Positions 10,018-18,924 of a stretch of 64,000 nt of DNA are shown in pieces (positions within the stretch are counted from its first letter, which is position 1; each line of letters opens with the position of its first letter). Under the pieces are notes generated by a model. It saw only the letters and a list, made by a program, of their open reading frames with translations, searched no databases and had not been told where the DNA came from. This DNA comes from Alteraurantiacibacter aestuarii (lineage in GTDB: Bacteria; Pseudomonadota; Alphaproteobacteria; Sphingomonadales; Sphingomonadaceae): contig NZ_WTYY01000002.1 in NCBI RefSeq assembly GCF_009827405.1, positions 124,001-188,000 of the forward strand, in the 5' to 3' direction. A program made the translations under genes and the position numbers.

Positions 10018-10521
10018 GTGAAGCCCGCCAGCAATCCCATCACGCCAGCCGGTCTTTCCGCGCTAAAGGCCCGCTATGACCATTTGCTGGGCACGGAGCG
10101 GCCCGAGATTGTCGCCATTGTAAGCTGGGCGGCGGGCAATGGCGATCGCAGCGAAAATGGCGACTATATCTATGGCCGCAAGCGCATGCGCGAGATCGAC
10201 CGCGAACTGGCTTTTCTGGCGCGGCGGATGAAGGCGGCCAAGGTCATCGTCCCTTCCGAACAACCCGACCACAGCCGCATCTGGTTTGGCGCCCATGTCA
10301 CCATCGCCGATGAGGATGACAATCAGCGCAGCCTCACCTTGGTGGGCGATGACGAGCAGGATGCATCGAAGGACATGGTCGGCTGGAGCGCCCCCATCGC
10401 CCGCGCGCTGCGCGGGGCAGCCATCGGCGATCTGCGCACCGTCCGCCTGCCCGGCGGCACGAAGGAATGGGAAGTGGTGGAAATATCCTATCCGCCCTCA
10501 CCCCAACAGGGAAACAGCTGA
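10018..10521 (+). CDS. greB: Transcription elongation factor GreB
   Basis: 167 aa from GTG 10018. The N-terminal coiled-coil domain carries the GreA/GreB hallmark AAGNGDRSENGDYIYGRKRMREIDREL, here with the tip acidic residues and the YGRKRMREID run that separates GreB from GreA. The C-terminal FKBP-like domain ends in WEVVEI. GreB stimulates RNA cleavage in backtracked RNA polymerase. Its stop codon overlaps the start of the next small gene (TGATG), indicating translational coupling. Confidence 0.93.
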   Translation: MKPASNPITPAGLSALKARYDHLLGTERPEIVAIVSWAAGNGDRSENGDYIYGRKRMREIDRELAFLARRMKAAKVIVPSEQPDHSRIWFGAHVTIADEDDNQRSLTLVGDDEQDASKDMVGWSAPIARALRGAAIGDLRTVRLPGGTKEWEVVEISYPPSPQQGNS

Positions 10522-10724
10522 TGCGCTCGACATTCTCAGAGGCCACCGTGCGGCTGTATCATCTGGACGGCGCGGCGGAGGGCGGCGCGGTCACCACATT
10601 GTTCTACGGCACGCTGGAGCAGGCGCTGCAGATGGCCGCAAACCAGCCCGAGGATATGCAGGAGGGCCTGTATCTGGCGACGGACAATGATGTGGTGGCC
10701 TATCTGGACATGCATGAGGGCTGA
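10521..10724 (+). CDS. Small hypothetical protein coupled to greB
   Basis: 67 aa beginning at an ATG that overlaps the greB stop (TGATG), so translation is very probably coupled. The protein is acidic, with no signal peptide or membrane segment, and contains a TLEQALQMA helix and a DNDVVAYLD end. I do not recognise the family. The tight coupling is the main reason to consider it real; a role linked to transcription elongation would be speculation. Confidence 0.68.
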   Translation: MRSTFSEATVRLYHLDGAAEGGAVTTLFYGTLEQALQMAANQPEDMQEGLYLATDNDVVAYLDMHEG

Positions 10725-10837
10725 AAGGCTGGCTTAAAGGCTGGCCGAACCACGGGCTGAAAAGTTTATTTCAGAACCTGTGTGACAAATCCCCCCGCAG
10801 GTGGACTATCCTTGCACCAGGGGAGGAAATTTCCGCA

Positions 10838-11365
10838 GTGCAACGCGCCCACATCAGCCAGGATGAACAATATGCCGAAGCGGCTGCCAGTTTTGGCGCC
10901 GCCATCCAGCGATTGGCGCGCGGCTATGAAGCCGATGCCGATCTCTGCCGCGATCTGGTGCAGGATATTCACGCCGCCCTGTGGCGCAGCTTCGCTTATT
11001 TCGAACAGCAGTGCTCCATCCGCAGCTGGGTGTACCGCATCGCGCATAATGTTGCCGTCAGCCACATCCAGCGCAGCCGACGCCAGCGCGGCGGTGGGCT
11101 TGAAACGCTGGAGGTGATCGAGGAACTGGCCGCGCCGGACAACCCGGAGGCCGAGACGGGTGAAGCCCAGATGGCTGCCCGCCTGCTGGCCACCATTCAC
11201 CGGCTGGCCCCCACTGACCGGCAAGTGATGCTGCTGTTTCTGGAAGATCTGACCGCTGCCGAAATTGGCGAAGTTACGGGCCTTTCCCCCACCGCAGTCA
11301 GCAGCCGCATCCACCGGCTGAAGGCACTGCTGGCCAAGCCCTATGCCGACAAGGAGATCGACTGA
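10838..11365 (+). CDS. ECF-type RNA polymerase sigma factor
   Basis: 175 aa from GTG 10838 with a strong GGGGAGGAAAT Shine-Dalgarno. Region 2 is recognisable (LCRDLVQDIHAALWRSFAYFEQQCSIRSWVYRIAHN, with the usual DLVQD and WVYRIAHNVA motifs) and region 4 ends the protein (LAPTDRQVMLLFLEDLTAAEIGEVTGLSPTAVSSRIHRLK). It belongs to the extracytoplasmic-function class. The stop overlaps the start of the next gene by one base, so the membrane protein downstream is the natural candidate for its regulator. No other ECF features such as a conserved autoregulatory promoter could be confirmed. Confidence 0.9.
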   Translation: MQRAHISQDEQYAEAAASFGAAIQRLARGYEADADLCRDLVQDIHAALWRSFAYFEQQCSIRSWVYRIAHNVAVSHIQRSRRQRGGGLETLEVIEELAAPDNPEAETGEAQMAARLLATIHRLAPTDRQVMLLFLEDLTAAEIGEVTGLSPTAVSSRIHRLKALLAKPYADKEID

Positions 11366-11973
11366 TGTCACCTGAAGATGAAGCCCGCCGCAGCTGGCAA
11401 TCAAGCGGCTCCGCAAGCGCACTGCCCCCGCTGGAAGAATTGCGCACCCGGGCCGACACATTCCGCCGCAAGATCCAGCGGCGCAATCTGATCGAGTATC
11501 TTGCCGGCGTCTTGGTGTTGCTGGGCTTTGGATGGATGGTGATTGTCGGCCCGCTGCCGTGGACCCCGGCGGTGATCCCCGCGGCAATCATTCGCCTGGG
11601 GTCAGCGCTGGTCATGATCGGCACGGTCTTCACCCTGTGGCAGCTGCATCGCCGCACCGCGCCGCTCGATCCACCGGTGGATGGCGGGCGCAATTCGGTG
11701 CTCGACTATCAGCGTGCGGAACTGGTGCGCCAGCGTGACGCGATAGACAGCGTGTTCTACTGGTACATCCTGCCCTTCGTGCCTGGGCTGGCTGTGCTCC
11801 TGCTCGCCCCTCTCGCCCTGTCACCGCAGATTGGCGAATTGTCCTGGTTCAAGGTCGTGCTGAAGGTTTCGCTTGCGCCGCTGGTGTTCGCCGCAGTGTG
11901 GTGGCTGAACAAGCTTGGCGCCCGGAAGCTGCAGGCCATGATCGACGAGATCGACGCGCTGCGCCGCGAGTAG
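11365..11973 (+). CDS. Membrane protein co-encoded with ECF sigma factor
   Basis: 202 aa. The first ~35 residues are soluble and charged, then four transmembrane segments follow (roughly residues 42-60, 66-92, 130-155 and 163-180), with a short charged C-terminal tail. No zinc-binding HxxxCxxC anti-sigma motif is present. The start overlaps the sigma-factor stop by one base, and no other gene follows before the terminator at 12008-12036, so the two form a closed pair. A role in holding or releasing the sigma factor is an inference from position only. Confidence 0.82.
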   Translation: MSPEDEARRSWQSSGSASALPPLEELRTRADTFRRKIQRRNLIEYLAGVLVLLGFGWMVIVGPLPWTPAVIPAAIIRLGSALVMIGTVFTLWQLHRRTAPLDPPVDGGRNSVLDYQRAELVRQRDAIDSVFYWYILPFVPGLAVLLLAPLALSPQIGELSWFKVVLKVSLAPLVFAAVWWLNKLGARKLQAMIDEIDALRRE

Positions 11974-12007
11974 TCCCTGACCCGGCAGTAGCTTACTCAA
12001 AAGCAAA

Positions 12008-12036
12008 GGCGGGCGCGGAGGGTATCCGCGCCCGCC
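12008..12036. terminator. Bidirectional intrinsic terminator between sigma/membrane-protein pair and flotillin
   Basis: A perfect 12-bp GC-rich stem (GGCGGGCGCGGA with its exact complement) and a 5-base loop lie between two convergent genes, with short A-rich and pyrimidine-rich flanks. The position, 34 bases after one stop and 24 bases after the other, fits termination from both sides. Confidence 0.8.
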
Positions 12037-12060
12037 CTTCCTGTGTGAACCGCGCGGGGC

Positions 12061-13815
12061 CTATTCGGCCTTGTCGGACTTTCCAGCCTTCTGAGCCCCG
12101 CCCTTTTCCGAAATCTCGGCTACCGGCGGAGTATCCACCTCCAGCGCAGCGCTGGCCTGCGCCAGCGGCGCTGCGGGTGCATATTCGCTGCTCGCCGCGC
12201 CTTCGACCAGCTTGCCGAGCGAGGAACCGTCCAGTCCCAGCTCCTTCATCAGCCCGTCCAGGACCGGCGCCTGCGCGCGGTAGGACAGGGCTGCTGCCAC
12301 CGCATCGCTGGCCAGATTGCCAGTGCTGCCCCCGCCGCCAGATGTGGTGCCCGGCGCGCCGCTGCGCTGGGTCAGGCCGTCAACCTGGACGATCTTGATT
12401 GAATCGATCGCTTCCAGCGGCTTGGCACTTTCGCGCACCAGTTCGGGCAGGACCTTCAGCAGTGCCAGCTTGGTTTGCAGGCTGATCTGATCGGACGAAA
12501 GCAGGTTGGCCGCTTCATTGATCGCCCGCTGACCGGCTGCTTCCACCTCAAAGCGAACGCGGTCCGCTTCGGCGCGCAGGATTTCGGCATCGGCATCGCC
12601 CTTGGCCGCCAGACGGCTGGCCTCGGCGCGGTTGGTGGCGGCATCCTTTTCCGCCTCGGCCTGGACCTTGACGCCGATGGCGTCGCGCTCAGCCACCTTG
12701 GCGGCCTCGATCAGTTCGATGCGCTTGTCGCGCTCGGCAATCTCCGTCTCGCGGCTGGTGGTCACCGATTCCTCGGCTGCCACGGCCTTGGCGCGGGCGG
12801 CATCGGCTTCGGCCTTGGCCTGGCTTTCCTCCCGGCTCTTGTTCTGAACCGCGATCTGCTGCTCCTGACGGGCGATTTCGAGCGCGCGGGCCTGATCGAT
12901 CCGCGCCTCTTCCACCAGCCGGTCGGCCTCGATCTGCTGCGCATCGACCTGCTTCTTCGCCTCGATCCGGGCGGAATCCGCTTCCCGGCTGCGTTCGGCC
13001 TGCTCTCGCGCCACTTCGGAGCCTTGCTTGGCCCGGCGCATTTCCACTTCGCGCTCCTGCTCCAGCCGGGCGAATTCGTTGTCGCGGCTGATTTCGAACG
13101 AGCGCTGGTCGGCTTCGAGATTCTTGGTCTCGATCTGCACGCGCGTGTCCATCTCGATATCGTTGCGCAGCTTCTTGCGCGCCTCGATCTGCTCGGTCAG
13201 CTTGGTCAGGCCCTCGGCATCAAAGGCGTTGTTGGCATTGAAGTGTTCGATACTGGTCTGGTCCAGCCCGGTCAGCGAGACCGATTCCAGCTCCAGTCCG
13301 TTCATCGACAGATCGTTGGACGAAACCTGCTGCACCTTCTGCACGAAGTCGGCGCGCTGTTCGTGCAGCTCATTCATGGTCATACCCGCCGCGACCGAGC
13401 GCAGCGCATCGACGAACTTGCCTTCCACCAGATCCTTCAGCGCCTCGGGCTGCATGGTGCGCTGGCCCAGCGTCTGCGCGGCCATCGCAATGGCCTCGGC
13501 ATCGGGCTTTACGCGCACGTAGAACTCGGCCTTCACGTCGATCCGCAAGCGGTCGAGCGTGATCAGCGCCTCGGCATCGCGCCGCACCACGCTCAGCACC
13601 AGCGTGTTCATGTTGACCGGCATGGTTTCGTGGAACACGGGCAGCACCAGCGCGCCGCCGTTCATCACCACTTTCTCACCCCCGGCACCGGTGCGCACAA
13701 AAGCGGTCTCCTTGGACGCGCGCTGGTACAATTTGATGATGAAGATAAACATCGCCAGGAAGCCGATGACTCCGGCACCGCTCAGTATCACGGTGGTGCT
13801 CAATAGATTTTCCAT
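12061..13815 (-). CDS. Flotillin family protein (YqiK-like)
   Basis: 584 aa. One N-terminal membrane anchor (residues ~8-30) is followed by an SPFH domain (AFVRTGAGGEKVVMNGGALVLPVFHE and the LRIDVKAEFYVRV strand), then a very long Glu/Ala/Arg-rich coiled coil (~residues 210-440) and a C-terminal region with a glycine-rich linker. Flotillins assemble into membrane microdomain scaffolds. The start has an AAGGAGAGGAC Shine-Dalgarno. The gene follows a YqiJ-like gene by 24 bases, reproducing the yqiJ-yqiK pairing known from enterobacteria. Confidence 0.93.
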   Translation of the reverse strand: MENLLSTTVILSGAGVIGFLAMFIFIIKLYQRASKETAFVRTGAGGEKVVMNGGALVLPVFHETMPVNMNTLVLSVVRRDAEALITLDRLRIDVKAEFYVRVKPDAEAIAMAAQTLGQRTMQPEALKDLVEGKFVDALRSVAAGMTMNELHEQRADFVQKVQQVSSNDLSMNGLELESVSLTGLDQTSIEHFNANNAFDAEGLTKLTEQIEARKKLRNDIEMDTRVQIETKNLEADQRSFEISRDNEFARLEQEREVEMRRAKQGSEVAREQAERSREADSARIEAKKQVDAQQIEADRLVEEARIDQARALEIARQEQQIAVQNKSREESQAKAEADAARAKAVAAEESVTTSRETEIAERDKRIELIEAAKVAERDAIGVKVQAEAEKDAATNRAEASRLAAKGDADAEILRAEADRVRFEVEAAGQRAINEAANLLSSDQISLQTKLALLKVLPELVRESAKPLEAIDSIKIVQVDGLTQRSGAPGTTSGGGGSTGNLASDAVAAALSYRAQAPVLDGLMKELGLDGSSLGKLVEGAASSEYAPAAPLAQASAALEVDTPPVAEISEKGGAQKAGKSDKAE

Positions 13816-13839
13816 GTCCTCTCCTTATTCGTAAACTGG

Positions 13840-14511
13840 TCAGCTGAGCGGGGCGAGCGTGCGCTCAGCCACCGAAATGCCAAAGAATATCTGTGCTTCG
13901 CGGCGCACCAGCAGCAGCTCGTCGCCTTCGTGCAATTCACTGTTCGCGTCGTGCGGCTCCACCATCACGTGGTGCGTATGGCCGAACTGATCGCGCACGC
14001 TGGCCCGCGCCGGATAGCCCGTGCGCGCCGTGCCGGTGGTGATCTGCGCCCGCCGCCCGACCAGCGTATTCAGCGCCACCGCACTGGTCTCATCCCTGGG
14101 CAGAATGCGCGCCAGCGGCCGCACCAGCGCGCTGGTGACGGGCAAGGTCGCGCCCAGCGTGATCACCGCTGCCAGCCAGCTGTACAGCGGCGCGCCGGTC
14201 AGTCTTTGCGCCAGTGACTGAATGCTGACACCAATGCCCGCAAACAGGAACAGGAACACAATCAGCCAGATCAGGAACGGCACCCGGCCAATACCCAGAA
14301 GCGTGGTAACCGCGCCCAGCACGCCCACATCCGGCAGACCATCCGCCGATGCGTGCGCATCCAGGTCCGCGCTGACATCAGCGTCCAGATCGACATCCAC
14401 ATCAGAACCGGAATCCAGATCACCCAGACCGATGATCTGCAGCAGCGAAAGCAGCAACATCGCGCCCAGCGCTATGGCGAACGGCAGGTTGTGATCGGCC
14501 AGTAAACTCAT
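13840..14511 (-). CDS. YqiJ/NfeD-like membrane protein paired with flotillin
   Basis: 223 aa from ATG 14511; TTG 14532 and GTG 14526 are in-frame alternatives and the true start is unsure because none has an ideal Shine-Dalgarno. Three to four hydrophobic segments (residues ~10-35, ~75-105 and ~115-135) surround a strikingly Asp-rich stretch (DSGSDVDVDLDADVSADLDA). The C-terminal third is a soluble OB-fold-like domain (LNTLVGRRAQITTGTA) as in NfeD/YqiJ proteins. NfeD-type partners act with SPFH proteins in membrane organisation. Encoded directly upstream of the flotillin. Confidence 0.85.
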   Translation of the reverse strand: MSLLADHNLPFAIALGAMLLLSLLQIIGLGDLDSGSDVDVDLDADVSADLDAHASADGLPDVGVLGAVTTLLGIGRVPFLIWLIVFLFLFAGIGVSIQSLAQRLTGAPLYSWLAAVITLGATLPVTSALVRPLARILPRDETSAVALNTLVGRRAQITTGTARTGYPARASVRDQFGHTHHVMVEPHDANSELHEGDELLLVRREAQIFFGISVAERTLAPLS

Positions 14512-14771
14512 GGTAATACCGGCCACTGGCAACCGCCTTCGGCCCCTCCCCTGTTCTTTGCTTCTGCCTCAATCATTTAGCGGAAACAGTGGGATAAAGC
14601 CAGATAAACCGGATTTGGAAGTATCGATTCCGGAGCTACTTGATCGCCGGAATACGGGATCGATCGCGCGGGCTGAATGCCCGGCTGAAAACCACCACGA
14701 ATGCCGGGACGAATACCGGGACGAATGTCGCGCCCCCTTGCCCGTGGACCCGGGAACGCTAGAGCAAGGAC
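14512..14771. other. Intergenic region with short tandem repeat, no gene seen
   Basis: This 260-base stretch between divergent genes holds no convincing reading frame. It contains three tandem 12-bp units at 14698-14733 (CGAATGCCGGGA and two variants) and smaller inverted CCGG-rich stretches. It must carry the promoters of the YqiJ-like gene and of the secreted protein at 14772, but I cannot point to specific boxes. Confidence 0.5.
14698..14733. repeat. 12-bp tandem repeat, three units
   Basis: The units CGAATGCCGGGA, CGAATACCGGGA and CGAATGTCGCGC follow each other without gaps; the first two differ at one base and the third is more diverged. It lies upstream of a secreted-protein gene on the plus strand. 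Confidence 0.75.
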
Positions 14772-15266
14772 ATGCGCTTCATTCTTGCAGCATCTGCCCT
14801 GATCCTGATCGCCGCTCCCCTTGCGGCGAAGGACAGTCTTGGCGTGTTTGGCGACTGGGGCGCGTTTCGCGATGCGCAGATGCCGCGCTGCTATGCCATT
14901 GCCGCTGCGCAGGGCACGGGAGCGGGAACGCGTTCGAGAGAATACGATCCCTTTGCCAGCGTTGGCACATGGCCAAGGCGGCAGGTCCGCGGGCAAGTGC
15001 ACTTTCGCCTGTCACGGCAGGTTCGCGATGGTGCGGCGATCACGCTGACAATGGGCAGCAGCCGGTTCGATCTGAGCGGTGACAACGGCAATGCATGGGC
15101 GAAGGATGCGCAGATGGATGCCCGGATCGTGGCCGAAATGCGTGTCGCCTCGACCATGCGCGTATCTTCGCGCGATAGGCAGGGGCGCCGGTTCACGGAC
15201 AGCTACAGCCTTGATGGCGCCGCCACGGCGATGGATGCCGCCAGCGTGGGCTGCGCTGCCGGCTGA
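14772..15266 (+). CDS. Secreted hypothetical protein, possibly IalB-like
   Basis: 164 aa with a clear signal peptide (MRFILAASALILIAAPLAA, cleaved before KDSLG). The mature part opens FGDWGAFRD and has two cysteines (CYAIAA and VGCAAG) that could form a disulfide, a layout reminiscent of the invasion-associated locus B family, which in alphaproteobacteria are small periplasmic proteins. The resemblance is weak, so I keep it as a suggestion. An AAGGA lies very close to the ATG. It is convergent with the outer-membrane protein gene; a terminator hairpin separates them. Confidence 0.72.
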   Translation: MRFILAASALILIAAPLAAKDSLGVFGDWGAFRDAQMPRCYAIAAAQGTGAGTRSREYDPFASVGTWPRRQVRGQVHFRLSRQVRDGAAITLTMGSSRFDLSGDNGNAWAKDAQMDARIVAEMRVASTMRVSSRDRQGRRFTDSYSLDGAATAMDAASVGCAAG

Positions 15267-15274
15267 CACGAAAA

Positions 15275-15302
15275 GCGGGCCGGAGATTGCTCCCCGGCCC
15301 GC
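15275..15302. terminator. Bidirectional terminator hairpin
   Basis: A perfect 9-bp stem GCGGGCCGG/CCGGCCCGC with a 10-base loop lies between the convergent secreted-protein and outer-membrane-protein genes, preceded by AAAA and followed by CATTT. The T-tract is short, so termination efficiency is uncertain. Confidence 0.7.
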
Positions 15303-15337
15303 CATTTCACCTGTTCATTCTGATCAGGAACGCCTGA

Positions 15338-16000
15338 TCAGAAGCGATATCCGACACCAACCACGAACTGGTGACGGTCGAGATCGACATTGAAGCGATC
15401 GCTTTCCAGCCCGCTGGGAGCCTCGAATTCGCCTTCCTTGTAGTTCGAATAGCGATATTCGCCCTTCAGGAAGAGGTTTTCGTTGATGGCATGCTCAATG
15501 CCGGCACCCACGCGCCAGCCGTCCAGATCGACGTCGGTATCGACATCGGTGGTGTTGTCAGTGGCCAGGATGTTCATCTGCGCATTGGTGTAGCCACCCT
15601 TGGCATAGATCAGCGTGGAGGGCGTGGCGAGAAAGCCGACACGCGCACCGACATAGAGATCACGGCCAGCTTCGACATTGCCGACACCGAAATTGGTGAA
15701 ACCGGTGGTGTCAAAATCGGTCGAGGCTTCGGATTCCATCCATTCGCCTTCGACACCCACGACCACGCCATTCATGGCGAAATCATAGCCCAGGCCGACG
15801 CCGTAAGTGACGTCTTCGATCGACTGGTCGACATCGTTGTTGTTGTCGATGTCGGTCGTGCTGCCGGGGCGCACGATGTCATATCCGGCCAGAACTTCCG
15901 CGCGCGGGCCGGTGAAGGCCGTGTTGTCCTGCGCGGCGGCAGGCATTGCGACAGCACCGGCAGATGCGGCGGCGAGGATGATTGCGAGACCCTTGTTCAT
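15338..16000 (-). CDS. Outer-membrane beta-barrel protein (Omp25/OmpA-like porin family)
   Basis: 220 aa. It has a signal peptide ending AMPAAAQD, alternating amphipathic strands rich in aromatic residues, and the C-terminal HQFVVGVGYRF with the terminal Phe needed for BAM-dependent insertion. Motifs such as GVGLGYDFAMNG, GARVGFLATPSTLIYAKGGYTNAQM and LKGEYRYSNY are typical of the Omp25/Omp31-like family of alphaproteobacteria. ATG 16000 has GGAG six bases upstream and is preferred over an ATG four codons earlier. A small CACGG/CCGTG hairpin (16024-16038) lies in the presumed leader. Confidence 0.92.
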   Translation of the reverse strand: MNKGLAIILAAASAGAVAMPAAAQDNTAFTGPRAEVLAGYDIVRPGSTTDIDNNNDVDQSIEDVTYGVGLGYDFAMNGVVVGVEGEWMESEASTDFDTTGFTNFGVGNVEAGRDLYVGARVGFLATPSTLIYAKGGYTNAQMNILATDNTTDVDTDVDLDGWRVGAGIEHAINENLFLKGEYRYSNYKEGEFEAPSGLESDRFNVDLDRHQFVVGVGYRF

Positions 16001-16277
16001 AGTAAACTCCATTCATTGGTCCACACGGTCTTGCCGTGCTTGGACTGGCTGAATGGGTAGAAACGCACTTGGTTTCCTGAACCTCACACAACAAATAAAT
16101 TGTTGTTTTTTAGCAACATACTTGTTCGACCAACTGCATTTCCTGATCGACAAACGGTTGGAACCGCTTGCTGCCTGCGACGTTCGCGCGAGCAAAATTC
16201 AGGCAAATTTTTTTCGTGGCACCGGGAACTGGCGAACAAGTTTTGCGTCGGGCGGCGCGCCACCCTATATGCCCCCC
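16001..16277. other. Divergent intergenic region with AT-rich inverted repeat
   Basis: This 277-base gap between the beta-barrel gene and rlmN is locally AT-rich. It contains a 7-bp inverted repeat ACAACAA/TTGTTGT (16088-16106) followed by a T-run, which could be an operator or a weak terminator. No reading frame with family resemblance is present. Confidence 0.5.
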
Positions 16278-17519
16278 ATGCCAGACACTGCCCTTATGCC
16301 GATTGCCGGACAATTCGATCCGGTTCCCGTCGCGCGCGATATCACGCCGCGTGCCGATGGCCGCGTCGATGTGCTCGGCCTGCCCAAGAAGCGGATAGCC
16401 GAACTGTTTGCCGAGGCCGGGCTGGACGCCAAGCAGGCCAAGCTGCGGGCCAAGCAGGTCTATCACTGGCTGTATCACCGGGGCGTGACAGACTTTGGCA
16501 AGATGACCGATATCGCCAAGACCATGCAGCCCTGGCTGACCGAGCGCTTCGTGATCGGCCGTCCCGACGTGGTTGAAGCGCAGCATTCCACCGACGGCAC
16601 GCGCAAATGGCTGCTGCGGACCGATGACGGCCACGATTATGAAATGGTCTTCATTCCCGATGCCGATCGCGGCACCTTGTGCGTGTCCTCGCAGGTTGGC
16701 TGCACGCTCAACTGCACCTTCTGCCACACCGGCACGATGCGGCTGGTACGCAACCTCACTCCCGGTGAAATCGTCGGGCAGGTGATGCTGGCGCGCGATG
16801 CGCTGGGCGAATGGCCCAAGGGCAAGATGGATTTCGCCGACGATGAGAGCGAGAGCGAATACACCGCCGATGGCCGCCTGCTGACCAACATCGTGATGAT
16901 GGGCATGGGTGAGCCGCTTTATAATTACGAGAACGTGCGCGATGCGCTCAAGCTGGTTATGGACGGCGAAGGTCTGGCCCTGTCCCGCCGCCGTATCACG
17001 CTTTCCACCAGCGGCGTGGTCCCGATGATGATCAAATGCGGTGAGGAGATCAACGTCAACCTCGCCGTCTCCCTGCATGCCGTGACCAAGGAAGTGCGCG
17101 ACGAGATCGTGCCGATCAACAAGAAATACGGCATAGAGGAATTGCTCCAGGCCTGTGCCGACTATCCCGGTGCCAGCAATGCCCGCCGTATCACGTTCGA
17201 ATATGTGATGCTGAAGGACAAGAATGACAGCGATGCCGATGCGCGCGAGCTGGTGCGCCTGATCCGGCACTATAATCTGCCTGCAAAGGTGAACCTGATC
17301 CCGTTCAACCCTTGGCCCGGCGCGCCGTATGAATGCTCCACGCCGGAACGTATCCGGACGTTTTCCAACATCATCTTCGAAGCGGGCATCAGCGGCCCGA
17401 TCCGCACCCCGCGCGGGCGCGATATCGATGCCGCCTGCGGCCAGCTGCGCACCGCCGCCATGAAGAAAAGCCGCGCCGAGCGTGACCGCGAAGCGGCGGA
17501 GAGCGCGGCGCAAGAATAA
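16278..17519 (+). CDS. rlmN: 23S rRNA (adenine2503-C2)/tRNA methyltransferase RlmN
   Basis: 413 aa. This radical-SAM enzyme methylates C2 of A2503 in 23S rRNA and A37 in some tRNAs. The CxxxCxxC cluster motif is present ([11 protein letters not shown]), as are the [10 protein letters not shown] stretch, [20 protein letters not shown] and the C-terminal mechanistic cysteine in AACGQLR. ATG 16278 is chosen by analogy with relatives starting near [11 protein letters not shown] 16269 is an in-frame alternative and neither has a strong Shine-Dalgarno. A methyltransferase gene and a MOSC gene follow closely and probably share the transcript. Confidence 0.96.
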   Translation: MPDTALMPIAGQFDPVPVARDITPRADGRVDVLGLPKKRIAELFAEAGLDAKQAKLRAKQVYHWLYHRGVTDFGKMTDIAKTMQPWLTERFVIGRPDVVEAQHSTDGTRKWLLRTDDGHDYEMVFIPDADRGTLCVSSQVGCTLNCTFCHTGTMRLVRNLTPGEIVGQVMLARDALGEWPKGKMDFADDESESEYTADGRLLTNIVMMGMGEPLYNYENVRDALKLVMDGEGLALSRRRITLSTSGVVPMMIKCGEEINVNLAVSLHAVTKEVRDEIVPINKKYGIEELLQACADYPGASNARRITFEYVMLKDKNDSDADARELVRLIRHYNLPAKVNLIPFNPWPGAPYECSTPERIRTFSNIIFEAGISGPIRTPRGRDIDAACGQLRTAAMKKSRAERDREAAESAAQE

Positions 17520-17531
17520 TAGGCGATAATA

Positions 17532-18131
17532 ATGGGCGATAGGGCAACCCTTGATTTCTATGAGCGCGAAGCTCCCAGCTACACGCTGAGCGGGCGCGAA
17601 GGGCCTGCCCGCCACCTCGATAACTTCCTCAGCCGCCTCGCGCCCGGCGCGCGCATTCTGGAACTGGGCTGCGGCGGTGGCAGGGATGCTGCGCATATGC
17701 TCAAGCGGGGCTTTGATGTGGTGCCGACAGACGGTTCTGCCGCGATGGCGAAGAAAGGTCAGGAGCGGATCGGCATTGCCGTGCAGGTCATGCGTTTCGA
17801 TGAGCTTGACGCGGTAGAAGAGTACGACGCCGTCTGGGCGCATGCCTCGATCCACCATATGCCCTTCGACGGCCTTCCCGATGTCCTGCGCCGCATCGCC
17901 CGCGCACTGAAGCCCGGTGGTTGGCATTATGCCAATTTCAAGCTGGGTGAAGGCGAGGCGCGCGACACATTCGGGCGGCTGTATAATTTCCCCCCTGAAG
18001 AGGAATTGCGCGCCGCCTATGCCGCCATTCCCGATTGGGACTTTGTCGACGTATTGCGGTATGAAGATGGCGGGCTGGACAAGGTGATGCGTGACTGGAT
18101 GGCGATAACGATGCACAAGAAACCTGCATGA
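17532..18131 (+). CDS. Class I SAM-dependent methyltransferase
   Basis: 199 aa. The Rossmann-fold SAM-binding motif I is clear (ARILELGCGGGRDAAHML), with the acidic residue after beta-2 (DVVPTDGSAAM), motif IV (YDAVWAHASIHHMP) and the LKPGGWHYANFK strand. Proteins of this Methyltransf_11/25 type act on small molecules or unknown substrates; the target cannot be inferred. It starts 12 bases after rlmN and its stop overlaps the next start (ATGA), so the three genes look like an operon. Confidence 0.88.
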   Translation: MGDRATLDFYEREAPSYTLSGREGPARHLDNFLSRLAPGARILELGCGGGRDAAHMLKRGFDVVPTDGSAAMAKKGQERIGIAVQVMRFDELDAVEEYDAVWAHASIHHMPFDGLPDVLRRIARALKPGGWHYANFKLGEGEARDTFGRLYNFPPEEELRAAYAAIPDWDFVDVLRYEDGGLDKVMRDWMAITMHKKPA

Positions 18132-18778
18132 ACCATCAGGTGCTCGCCCTGTGCACCGGTTCCGCCCGCCCCTTTCGCGGCGATGAGCAGAGCGCGATCG
18201 CCAAGCAGGCCGTTACCGGCACATTGCCCATTACCGCCGCCGGGCTTGCAGGCGATGAGCAGGCGGACCTGGTCCACCACGGCGGGCCGGACATGGCGCT
18301 GCATCACTATCCGCTCGACCATCACGATTTCTGGCGCGAGCAATTGGGCGATCATCCCTTGCTGGGCGAGCCGGGCTCCTTCGGATCCAACCTGTCCGTG
18401 CACGGCCTGACCGAAAGCGAAGTGCTGCTGGGTGACCGCTACCGCCTTGGCACGGCGCTGATCGAAGCCTGCCAGCCGCGCCAGCCGTGCTGGAAGATCG
18501 AGCACCGCTTTGGCCGCAAGAAAATGGTCAAGACGATCATGGCCAGCGGGCGCTGCGGCTGGTTCTACCGCGTGATCGAGGAAGGCGAGGCGCAGGCCGG
18601 GGACACGCTGTGCAAGGTCGATGATGGCCTCGAAGGCTGGAGCATGGCGCGCATCTTCGAAGCCATCTGGGGCACCTCCACCCCGCAGGACCCGGCCTTG
18701 CTGCGGGAAATCAGCGAACTGGGCCCGCTGGCAGACAAATTGCGCGCCAAATTGCATGCCAGGCTGGCGGCGGAATAG
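18128..18778 (+). CDS. MOSC domain-containing protein (YiiM-like)
   Basis: 216 aa. The YiiM-type MOSC fold is recognisable: AIAKQAVTGTLPITAAGLAGDEQADLxxHGGPDMALHHYP, then FGSNLSVHGLTESEVLLGDRYRLG and the QPRQPCWKIEHRFG stretch carrying the conserved cysteine expected to coordinate the molybdenum-cofactor sulfur ligand. YiiM proteins reduce N-hydroxylated substrates such as 6-hydroxylaminopurine. The start overlaps the upstream stop by four bases. Confidence 0.92.
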   Translation: MNHQVLALCTGSARPFRGDEQSAIAKQAVTGTLPITAAGLAGDEQADLVHHGGPDMALHHYPLDHHDFWREQLGDHPLLGEPGSFGSNLSVHGLTESEVLLGDRYRLGTALIEACQPRQPCWKIEHRFGRKKMVKTIMASGRCGWFYRVIEEGEAQAGDTLCKVDDGLEGWSMARIFEAIWGTSTPQDPALLREISELGPLADKLRAKLHARLAAE

Positions 18779-18924
18779 GCGGGCAGAGCCTCCACTCGTC
18801 GCAATATTCGAACTTTTTGCCCTGACTTGCCTATTACAACAAGCCGTTCATCTGACGTTGGGGATACATGAACGATTTCGAGCATTCGGGATTTAACAAC
18901 AACCGGATTCGAAAGGTTCACATC

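Noticed and set aside
16110..18116. 668-codon minus-strand open frame
   Set aside because: Antisense to rlmN and the methyltransferase, both clearly real.
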